The notes beneath the pieces are model-generated. The model was given only the letters and a program-made list of their open reading frames with translations, was not told the DNA's origin and searched no databases. Of a stretch of DNA of 64,000 nt, positions 30,065 to 38,023 are shown one piece after another (the stretch's first letter is position 1; every line of letters starts with the position of its first letter). Origin of the DNA: Lactobacillus sp. LL6 (lineage in GTDB: Bacteria; Bacillota; Bacilli; Lactobacillales; Lactobacillaceae); the NCBI RefSeq assembly GCF_007570935.1, contig NZ_VLLR01000001.1:992001-1056000 (forward strand), in the 5' to 3' direction. The translations under genes were made by a program, and so were the position numbers.

Positions 30065-31453
30065 TCAAGATTTTGTGTTTTCACCACGGTGACGAACTAG
30101 ATATACTATTGCCGCCGCAATCAATACCAAAGCGCCAGCTAAAACAGAAATTCTAGTATCTGGGTTGATAAACATAAATACTACGATTACTAAAAGCATT
30201 AAAAATGCAAAATAATTAGAAAATGGATATAGTGGTAACTTAAATGGATGTTTTTCCATAATATCTTTATTGTGGCGACGGAAACGTAATTCCGCTAATA
30301 AAATTACAAACCATGGAACCATTCCAGGTAAAACGGATGAACTAAAAACAATTACAAACAAATCACTTGCTGAATGGTTGTATTGTGATGCAATTGTATT
30401 TATGATAAATCCAATAAAAATACCGCCAGAAATTCCCATAATTGCACGATCTGGAACAATTCTCTTAGAAATATGCTTAAAAATCTTTGGAGCATCTCCA
30501 TCATGGGATAACTTAAACAACATTCTACTTGAGGAATAAATTCCAGAGTTTGCCCCAGACAAAGCTGCTGTTAAAACAACAAAGTTAATAATTGAAGCTG
30601 CTGCGGTAATACCCACTTTTGCAAAAGTAGTTACAAATGGTGAACCAATACTATCTAGCTTATTCCAAGGATAAATAGTAACAATTACAAAAATTGCTCC
30701 TACATAAAAGATTAAGATTCTAAGTAAAACCGATTTAACACTTTTTACAATTGCTTTTTGTGGTTGAGCAACTTCACCTGCAGAAATTCCTAATAATTCA
30801 ATTCCTTCATATGAACCAACGATAATTGACATCGAGAAGAAAAATCCTTTAACCCCTCCAGTAAAGAAGCCACCATGGCTCCATAAGTTACTAAAGCCCG
30901 TTGGTTTTCCTCCATTACCTAAACCAAAGAAAATCACAATGAATCCTAAAATAATCATTAAGATAATGGTTACAACTTTAATCATTGCAAACCAAAATTC
31001 AAGTGATGCATATGCTTTAGCACTAGCTAAGTTAGCCAAAAGTAAAAATGCAATGATAATGATTCCTGACCAAAGTGCGCTGATATTTGGCCACCAATAT
31101 TTAAGATATTCCGTTGCAGCAACAACTTCTGACATCCCTACAACAATATATTCAAAAACATTTGCCCACTCGGCCATATAACCAGCCAAGGGATGCACAT
31201 ATTCTGTAGCATAATCTGCAAATGAGCCAGTTCCTGGATTAATATAAAGCATTTCTCCAAGAGCTCGCATAACAATGTACAAAATCAGCCCTACAAACAT
31301 ATATGCTAGCAAAACAGAAGGGCCAGTCCATTTAATGGTTGAAGTAGATCCCATAAATAAACCAACTCCAATTGCTCCCCCCAAAGAAATCATTTCCATT
31401 TGACCAGCAGTCATGGTTCGTTTTAACTTAGGAATTGTCCTTTTTTCTTCCAT
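30065..31453 (-). CDS. Amino-acid permease (APC superfamily, AAT type)
   Basis: Membrane amino-acid importer, 462 residues with twelve predicted helices. Family features are the helix 1 motif [49 protein letters not shown] and the AAT-type segment around [21 protein letters not shown]. Substrate not determinable from sequence; AAT members carry proline, GABA, aromatic or basic amino acids. It is monocistronic in appearance, 70 bases before thyA with no clear terminator between. Confidence 0.88.
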   Translation of the reverse strand: MEEKRTIPKLKRTMTAGQMEMISLGGAIGVGLFMGSTSTIKWTGPSVLLAYMFVGLILYIVMRALGEMLYINPGTGSFADYATEYVHPLAGYMAEWANVFEYIVVGMSEVVAATEYLKYWWPNISALWSGIIIIAFLLLANLASAKAYASLEFWFAMIKVVTIILMIILGFIVIFFGLGNGGKPTGFSNLWSHGGFFTGGVKGFFFSMSIIVGSYEGIELLGISAGEVAQPQKAIVKSVKSVLLRILIFYVGAIFVIVTIYPWNKLDSIGSPFVTTFAKVGITAAASIINFVVLTAALSGANSGIYSSSRMLFKLSHDGDAPKIFKHISKRIVPDRAIMGISGGIFIGFIINTIASQYNHSASDLFVIVFSSSVLPGMVPWFVILLAELRFRRHNKDIMEKHPFKLPLYPFSNYFAFLMLLVIVVFMFINPDTRISVLAGALVLIAAAIVYLVRHRGENTKS

Positions 31454-31545
31454 AAAAATCTATCCTTATTATTAAATTTTTCAAAACACGATTTATTAAA
31501 TCTTTAATATTTTATTATGGATATTAACATTTTTCAAGGTCAATC

Positions 31546-31582
31546 AAAAAAACTAGTCATGAAATAAATCGGCTAGTTTTTT
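31546..31582 (-). terminator. Terminator after the LacI-type regulator gene
   Basis: Stem AAAAACTAG / CTAGTTTTT with a partly paired interior, ending in a run of T on the minus strand. Confidence 0.7.
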
Positions 31583-31587
31583 CATTC

Positions 31588-32604
<1,017 letters not shown>

Positions 32605-32686
32605 TTACTAAACAAGTTACAATTTTACCATTTTAATATTTACTAGCAACAATTTTATTTTTCTTATATTTAATACTTTAAAAATA

Positions 32687-32724
32687 AAAACACCTTGGTA
32701 CATAAATTGCACACAAGGTGTTTT
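32687..32724 (-). terminator. Terminator after tRNA-Ser
   Basis: Perfect 11-base stem (32687-32697 with 32714-32724) with a T-rich 3' side on the minus strand. Confidence 0.8.
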
Positions 32725-32739
32725 AACAGCATTAATCTA

Positions 32740-32828
32740 AGGAGTGTACAGGATTTGAACCTGCGCGCCAAGGAATACTCGGTTCGCCGGATTTCGAGTC
32801 CGGTGCATTACCACTCTGCCAACACTCC
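32740..32828 (-). tRNA. tRNA-Ser (anticodon CGA)
   Basis: The minus strand folds into a class II tRNA: acceptor GGAGTGT/ACACTCC, anticodon stem CCGGA/TCCGG with loop CTCGAAA (anticodon CGA, reads UCG), a long variable arm CCGAG/CTTGG and T-loop GTTCAAATC. CCA is not encoded. The base after the acceptor stem (32740) is T rather than the G usual for serine tRNAs. Confidence 0.95.
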
Positions 32829-32876
32829 ACAACTGCTTCAATTATATCAATTATTTTAAATATCGCAAGTAAATTA

Positions 32877-32904
32877 TTGCTTTCTCTTCTAATTAGTCTA
32901 TGAT
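32877..32904 (+). promoter_or_regulatory. Promoter of the bile-salt-hydrolase homologue
   Basis: TTGCTT (32877-32882), 16-base spacer, TATGAT (32899-32904), about 40 bases before the ATG at 32947. The ribosome site is weak (AGAAAG, 13 bases from ATG). Confidence 0.55.
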
Positions 32905-32946
32905 AGTTTTTAGTGTTGTAGGTATTTTAGAAAGTGTGACAAACCT

Positions 32947-33927
32947 ATGTGTACATCTATAATTTTTAGTCCAAATAAGCATTATTTTGGTCGTAATTTT
33001 GACTACGAAATTTCATATGGTCAAGAAGTTGCTATCACTCCTAGAAACTTTAACTTAGAATTTCGCAAACTCAAAAACATTCAAACTCACTATGCAATAA
33101 TTGGAATTGCTGATGTAGCTGATAACTATCCTCTTTATTTTGATGCTGCAAATGAAAAAGGTCTTGGAATGGCAGGCTTAGCGTATGCTGGGAATGCTTA
33201 TTATCAAGAAGAAATTCCTGGAAAAGACAATGTTACTTCTTTTGAAATTATTCCGTGGATTTTAGGACAGGCACAAAACATTGATGAAGCAAAAAATCTT
33301 TTAAAAAATGCAAACGTTGTTAATATTAGTTTTACAAAAAATATGCCTACTTCTCCTCTTCATTGGTTACTCGCTGACAAAAGCGGCAAATCAATCGTAG
33401 TTGAGCCAGACAAAGATGGTTTACATATTTATGATAATCCAGCTGGAGTTTTAACTAATAATCCAACTTTCCCTAAACAATTATTTAACTTAAATAATTA
33501 TCAAGAAGTTTCACCAAGTGTTCACAAAAATACATTAGCACCAGGATTAAAGTTAGACAACTATAGTCGTGCTTTAGCTTCACACAACTTACCTGGTGGG
33601 ATGGATTCATCTTCTCGTTTTGTAAGAGCAACTTTTGCTAAATTTCATGCTCCTACTAATTCAACTACTGAGGAAGAAACTGTTAATAATTATTTTCATA
33701 TTTTACATGCAGTTGAACAACCGAAAGGATTAGATGAAGTCGCGCCTAATAGTTATGAATATACTATTTATACCGACTGCGCTAATTTAGAAGATGGTTT
33801 ATTTTACTATACCACATATGATAATAAACAAATTAATCAAGTAAACATGAATAAAGAAAATTTAGATTCTTCTAATTTGATCTGCTATAAAATGAATGAC
33901 AAAATAAAATTTAATAAGCAAAACTAA
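32947..33927 (+). CDS. Choloylglycine hydrolase family protein (bile salt hydrolase or penicillin V acylase type)
   Basis: Ntn-hydrolase, 326 residues, no signal peptide, so cytoplasmic. Predicted to cleave the amide bond of conjugated bile salts. The start MCTSIIF gives the N-terminal nucleophile Cys2 after Met removal. Arg16 and Asp19 (FGRNFDYE), Asn171 (VLTNNP) and Arg224 (SSSRFVRA) are all in place by the numbering used for Lactobacillus bile salt hydrolases. The Asn79 of bile salt hydrolases is Ala here (MAGLAYAGN); penicillin V acylases have Tyr. The family length and HILHAVEQPKGLDEV, EYTIYTDCANLEDGLFYYT segments support the family call firmly. Substrate choice is open. Confidence 0.9.
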   Translation: MCTSIIFSPNKHYFGRNFDYEISYGQEVAITPRNFNLEFRKLKNIQTHYAIIGIADVADNYPLYFDAANEKGLGMAGLAYAGNAYYQEEIPGKDNVTSFEIIPWILGQAQNIDEAKNLLKNANVVNISFTKNMPTSPLHWLLADKSGKSIVVEPDKDGLHIYDNPAGVLTNNPTFPKQLFNLNNYQEVSPSVHKNTLAPGLKLDNYSRALASHNLPGGMDSSSRFVRATFAKFHAPTNSTTEEETVNNYFHILHAVEQPKGLDEVAPNSYEYTIYTDCANLEDGLFYYTTYDNKQINQVNMNKENLDSSNLICYKMNDKIKFNKQN

Positions 33928-34021
33928 TTATTAAATTTTAATCAAGAAACTACTATCTGCGATTTTTCCTGTTAAAATATCCAGTAGAACTATATTTTAG
34001 GTATAGATTGAGGATTTAATT

Positions 34022-34606
34022 TTGGAAAACTTTAGTTGGATAGTAGTTTTATTTTCAGCTATTTTACTATTAATTTTGATTTGTGCTATTAAATACTCTC
34101 GTCTTTTCAATCTGTATGATCATATGCTCCATCATAAACTTGTACATAAGCGTGATGGTTTTGGCTGGCAAGTAATAGCATTTTTAAACGATCCAAAATT
34201 AATGGTAATTTGGGCTGTTTTATTAGCAAGTGTATTATTAAATAATGACGAAGTAATTTCTGCTCTATGGGTTTTGGCAACTTTAGGATTTGCAGATGCA
34301 GCAGGAATTGTTTTAAAAAAATATATGCATCGTCAGCGCCCTTATAAACATTCAGCACTTGAAAATGGCTACAGCTTCCCTAGCGGCCATGTTCTTGGTG
34401 CTACTACAATGGGTTTGATTTTATTACAATTATTTGGTCCTAAATATGGGATAGGCTTTATTTTTTTATTAATAGTAATTTGGATGATGGTAGTAATATC
34501 AAGACTTAGCTTAAAAGCCCATTATCCATCAGATATTATTGGTGCAACAAGTTTAGCAATTTGTTGTTTTAGTATTACAACTCAAATTTTTATAGGGATA
34601 TTTTAA
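34022..34606 (+). CDS. PAP2-family membrane phosphatase
   Basis: Lipid phosphatase of the PAP2 class, perhaps acting on undecaprenyl pyrophosphate or phosphatidic acid. 194 residues with about five helices. The three catalytic motifs are present: KKYMHRQRP, PSGH and SRLSLKAHYPSD. TTG 34022 is the start, 8 bases after GAGG. The stop codon forms part of a terminator shared with the convergent DegV gene. Confidence 0.88.
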   Translation: MENFSWIVVLFSAILLLILICAIKYSRLFNLYDHMLHHKLVHKRDGFGWQVIAFLNDPKLMVIWAVLLASVLLNNDEVISALWVLATLGFADAAGIVLKKYMHRQRPYKHSALENGYSFPSGHVLGATTMGLILLQLFGPKYGIGFIFLLIVIWMMVVISRLSLKAHYPSDIIGATSLAICCFSITTQIFIGIF

Positions 34607-34634
34607 AAGGCAACTAGTAAACTAGCTGCCTTTT
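34605..34634. terminator. Bidirectional terminator between PAP2 and DegV genes
   Basis: AAAAGGCA..CTAGT / ACTAG..TGCCTTTT stem with a very small loop, overlapping the PAP2 stop codon. Confidence 0.75.
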
Positions 34635-34637
34635 ATT

Positions 34638-35471
34638 TTATTCATGGAATCCAACCATTAGTCCCCCTTCTTCTGCATAAAAACTGCATAAGCCTAAAGT
34701 TGGTCGAATGGTTACTTTAGCATCAGGAAACTTTTCTAAAATTTTTTCTTTTAGAATTTGAGCATCCTTTTTATTTTTACATTCATCAATAATCACTTCC
34801 CCACCTTGGTAATTCATATCCTCCATTTGTTTTAGCACTTCTTTAAGTGCACGTTTCATTCCACGAGTTTTTGCAAGAGGTTCTAACTTACCATCTTTGT
34901 TAGCAGTTCCGACAATTTTTATATTCATCATTTTAGCAATTTTAGCAACTGCTGGTGACACTCTTCCATTTAGGGAGAGATTATGAAGCGATTGCAAAAC
35001 AAATACCAAGTGAGTTTTCAATCTTAATTCGGCAATTTTTTGTTCTAAATCAACAAAACGGATTTTTTCATTTAATAATTTTTTTATTCCATCTAAAATT
35101 ATTGCCAATTCAGGACCAGCTGAACGTGTATCAACCACAATGACCTTACTAGTTGGATGACGCTCTTCATATATATTCTTAGCTTGCAGAGCTGAGGAGT
35201 AACTACCGCTCATACCACTAGTTAAAGTTAAAATGATAGCTCGTTCACTACCTTCTAAAGCGTGGAGCCAATCATCAATACTTGGACAAGAGCTTTTTCC
35301 AGCTTCATTGTTGCTTTGCATCTCTATTAAAAAATTATTCAAATCGAGATTTTCATTATCACGAAATTCTTTTCCATTAAAAGAAACGGTTAACGGAACA
35401 ACATATAAGTTATTTTCTGCGTTAGTTTTTTCATTTGAACTAGAATCTAAAATTAAACGTACTTTTTCCAT
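34638..35471 (-). CDS. DegV family protein (FakB-like fatty-acid binding)
   Basis: DegV proteins bind a fatty acid and, as FakB, present it to the kinase FakA for phosphorylation and use in phospholipid synthesis. 277 residues: N-terminal DSSSNE, KSSCPS (KTSQPS in most members), TLTSGMSGSYSSAL and GRVSPAVAKIAKMMNIKIV are family motifs. The C-terminal segment that usually reads G-T-H-x-GPG, whose His contacts the carboxylate, reads LGLCSFYAEEGGLMVG, so that His is missing. ATG 35471 follows AAGGATTTAATT. Monocistronic. Confidence 0.85.
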   Translation of the reverse strand: MEKVRLILDSSSNEKTNAENNLYVVPLTVSFNGKEFRDNENLDLNNFLIEMQSNNEAGKSSCPSIDDWLHALEGSERAIILTLTSGMSGSYSSALQAKNIYEERHPTSKVIVVDTRSAGPELAIILDGIKKLLNEKIRFVDLEQKIAELRLKTHLVFVLQSLHNLSLNGRVSPAVAKIAKMMNIKIVGTANKDGKLEPLAKTRGMKRALKEVLKQMEDMNYQGGEVIIDECKNKKDAQILKEKILEKFPDAKVTIRPTLGLCSFYAEEGGLMVGFHE

Positions 35472-35572
35472 AATTAAATCCTTAGTAAATAATTAGTGTA
35501 CTTTATCACTTTATGTATATCATAACGCAAATTTATTTGCAAAGAAATTGCACTTTAACAAATTTTAAGATG

Positions 35573-35595
35573 TAAACCGCTTTCAATAGTTTACA
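35573..35595 (+). promoter_or_regulatory. Inverted repeat covering the enolase -35 region
   Basis: TGTAAAC and GTTTACA form a perfect 7-base inverted repeat with an 11-base gap. The enclosed CCGCTTTCA also gives a cre-like 15-mer (TGAAAGCGGTTTACA on the minus strand) that is one base longer than consensus. Likely an operator; protein unknown, CcpA possible. Confidence 0.45.
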
Positions 35596-35618
35596 CAATT
35601 AAAAAGTTAGGCTAAAAT
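35590..35618 (+). promoter_or_regulatory. Enolase promoter
   Basis: TTTACA (35590-35595), 17-base spacer, TAAAAT (35613-35618), about 90 bases before the start codon. Confidence 0.65.
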
Positions 35619-35633
35619 TTGTGTTGTAACTAA

Positions 35634-35686
35634 AGAGCAAGTTGCTCTGGATGATGCAACTATAATTTTAATTAATATTGCATCAT
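35634..35686 (+). promoter_or_regulatory. Two stem-loops in the enolase 5' untranslated leader
   Basis: A 7-base palindromic arm pair AGAGCAA/TTGCTCT (35634-35648) is followed by a perfect 9-base stem ATGATGCAA/TTGCATCAT (35651-35659 with 35678-35686) with an AT-rich 18-base loop. The second stem ends 9 bases before AGGAGG. No T run follows, so these are more likely mRNA-stabilising or regulatory than terminators. Confidence 0.6.
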
Positions 35687-35707
35687 AAATATTTAGGAGG
35701 TTTTTTG

Positions 35708-36994
35708 ATGTTAAAATCAGTCATTGAAAATGTTCATGCACTTGAAATTTTTGACTCACGTGGTAACCCAACTGTTGAAGTTTTTGTTACCCTTTCAAAC
35801 GGTGTCGTAGGTAAGGCTGAAGTTCCTTCAGGTGCTTCAACTGGTGAAAACGAAGCTGTTGAATTACGTGACGGTGATGATCGTCTTGGTGGTAAAGGTG
35901 TTATGAAGGCTGTTAACAACGTTAACACTGAAATTAACAAGGCTTTGAAGGGTATGGACCCACACGACCAAGCAAACATTGACGCTACTATGATTGCTTT
36001 AGATGGTACTGACAACAAGGGTCGTCTTGGTGCTAACGCAATCTTGGGTGTATCTATGGCTACTGCTGCTGCTGCTGCCAAGGATACTCACCAACCATTG
36101 TACCGTTACCTTGGTGGTACTGACCTTGAAATGCCACAAACTTTCCACAACGTTATCAACGGTGGTGAACACGCTGACAACGGTATCGACATTCAAGAAT
36201 TCATGATCACTCCAGTTGCTAAGACTTCATTCCGTGATGGTTTCGAAAAGATCGTTAACGTATACCACACTTTGAAGAAGGTTCTTGAAGACATGGGTTA
36301 CGAAACTGGCTTAGGTGATGAAGGTGGTTTCGCTCCTAACATGAAGAACTCTGAAGAAGCTTTGAAGGCACTTCACGAATCAATCATCAAGGCTGGTTAC
36401 AAGCCAGGTGAAGATATCGCTATTGCATGTGACTGTGCTGCTTCATACTTCTACAACAAGGAAGATGGTAAATACCACCTTGAAGGTAAAGTTCTTACTG
36501 ACGAAGAATTGGCTGACTACTACGACAAGTTGCTTGACGAATTCCCAGAATTAATTTCTATGGAAGACCCATACGACGAAAACGACGTAGAAGGTATGGT
36601 TAAGTTTACTCAAAGCCACAAGGACCGTATCCAAATCGTTCTTGATGACTTCATTTGTACTAACCCTAAGCTTTTGAACAAGGCTATTCACGAAGGTGCT
36701 GGTAACGCTTCACTTATCAAGTTGAACCAAATCGGTACTGTTACTGAAACTCTTGAAACTATTCGTCTTTCACGTAAGAATGGTTACAACACTATGATTT
36801 CTCACCGTTCAGGTGAAACTGGTGACACTTTCATCGCTGACTTTGCTGTTGCTATCAACGGTGGTCAACTTAAGACTGGTGCTCCAGCTCGTTCAGAACG
36901 TGTTGAAAAGTACAACCGTTTGCTTGAAATCGAAGAAGAACTCGGTAAGGGCGAACGTTTGGCATTCTTCCCAGACAACGTTGACTTAGACTAA
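35708..36994 (+). CDS. eno: Enolase (phosphopyruvate hydratase)
   Basis: Converts 2-phosphoglycerate to phosphoenolpyruvate in glycolysis; in lactobacilli also often found on the cell surface. 428 residues from ATG 35708, 9 bases after AGGAGG (an upstream ATG at 35678 lies inside the leader hairpin). Motifs: SRGNPTVEV, SGASTG loop, NVINGGEHADNGIDIQEFMI, metal ligands in CDCAAS, SMEDPYDENDVEG and VLDDF, signature LIKLNQIGTVTET and SHRSGETGD. Several segments differ from the usual form, for example TPVAKTSFRDGF and DCAASYFYN, suggesting a second, diverged enolase copy. Codons are strongly biased to AAC, GAC, TAC, CAC and GGT, unlike the neighbours, as in very highly expressed genes. Confidence 0.95.
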   Translation: MLKSVIENVHALEIFDSRGNPTVEVFVTLSNGVVGKAEVPSGASTGENEAVELRDGDDRLGGKGVMKAVNNVNTEINKALKGMDPHDQANIDATMIALDGTDNKGRLGANAILGVSMATAAAAAKDTHQPLYRYLGGTDLEMPQTFHNVINGGEHADNGIDIQEFMITPVAKTSFRDGFEKIVNVYHTLKKVLEDMGYETGLGDEGGFAPNMKNSEEALKALHESIIKAGYKPGEDIAIACDCAASYFYNKEDGKYHLEGKVLTDEELADYYDKLLDEFPELISMEDPYDENDVEGMVKFTQSHKDRIQIVLDDFICTNPKLLNKAIHEGAGNASLIKLNQIGTVTETLETIRLSRKNGYNTMISHRSGETGDTFIADFAVAINGGQLKTGAPARSERVEKYNRLLEIEEELGKGERLAFFPDNVDLD

Positions 36995-37019
36995 TTTTAA
37001 CGTTAGTTTAAACCGCATG

Positions 37020-37046
37020 AAAAAAGCTCGCATAGCGAGCTTTTTT
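37020..37046 (+). terminator. Enolase terminator
   Basis: Perfect 12-base stem AAAAAAGCTCGC / GCGAGCTTTTTT with a 3-base loop and long T run. A-rich left side may also stop the convergent LysR gene. Confidence 0.92.
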
Positions 37047-37052
37047 TGTTTC

Positions 37053-37898
37053 CTAAAATAAATTAATAATTCGTCTTACTAATGGTGAAATCTGCCCTTT
37101 TCGCCAAACTAGTTCTAGGTGAGTTTGCCAATTAACATGTTTTACTGGCACATGACAATCTGGTGCATACAAGTTAGCAATTGATTCAGGTACAAGAGCA
37201 ACCCCCATCCCCTTTTGTGCCCAAAGTATTGCAGTACGGGAGTCATCACATTTAACTGCATAAAAAGGATTTAACCCTTGATGAGTAAAACTTTCATTAA
37301 AAATATTTTCAAATCTTCTATAAATTATTAAAGGTTCTTTTGCCAACTCTTTCAAAGTAATCTCTTGTTTATTTAAAATTGTAGGATCAATTGTTATTGC
37401 CATCATTTTTTCATTGGTAATAATTTTACTATCAAGTCCACGTCTATTAAATGGCGTACGTACGATTCCTAAATCAATAGTATTATTGGCTAATTTTTCT
37501 AAAACACCAAATGTATTTTCTTCATAAATATCAAAAGAAATATTAGGATAAAACTTTGTTAATTGTTTAAATTTATCCGATGGTAACTCACCTACAGAAG
37601 AAGATGCCGAACCAATTTTTATAGTTCCAAACTCTCCTTCTGCAGTTCGTTTAACTTGATTTTTAGCTGTTTCTGCTAAACCAACAATTTTTTCAGCATA
37701 AGATTGTAATTCATTTCCTGCATCCGTTAATTCTATTCCATGTGCAGTACGAACAAACAATTGAACACCTAATTCTTTTTCCAATTGTTTCAGCTGATAA
37801 CTTAACGGTGGTTGTGCAATAAATAAACGCTTGGCTGCAGCAGTAATTTGTTTTTCTTCAGCTACTGCTAAAAAATAGCGTAATTGCTTTAAATTCAT
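37053..37898 (-). CDS. LysR-family transcriptional regulator
   Basis: 281 residues. N-terminal winged helix-turn-helix (MNLKQLRYFLAVAEEKQITAAAKRLF through LERELG-like KQLEKELGVQLFVRT) and a substrate-binding domain. It is divergent from the P3A-like ATPase gene across 125 bases, the usual arrangement when a LysR protein controls its neighbour. That region holds two AAATATTT palindromes around TATAAT (37937-37942). Ligand unknown. Confidence 0.88.
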   Translation of the reverse strand: MNLKQLRYFLAVAEEKQITAAAKRLFIAQPPLSYQLKQLEKELGVQLFVRTAHGIELTDAGNELQSYAEKIVGLAETAKNQVKRTAEGEFGTIKIGSASSSVGELPSDKFKQLTKFYPNISFDIYEENTFGVLEKLANNTIDLGIVRTPFNRRGLDSKIITNEKMMAITIDPTILNKQEITLKELAKEPLIIYRRFENIFNESFTHQGLNPFYAVKCDDSRTAILWAQKGMGVALVPESIANLYAPDCHVPVKHVNWQTHLELVWRKGQISPLVRRIINLF

Positions 37899-38023
37899 AA
37901 AATTATTTTCTCTGCCCTCTATTATTAAATATTTGTATAATGTTTATATTAATGAAATATTTCCTTGTTTGCAATATCTATGCTACCTTAGATTAGGTTA
38001 CTTAATAAGAAAGGGAGTTAAAA

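Noticed and set aside
29995-30087. N-terminal extension of thymidylate synthase overlapping the permease gene
   Set aside because: ATG 29994 has a good ribosome site and gives the family start; the extra residues match nothing.
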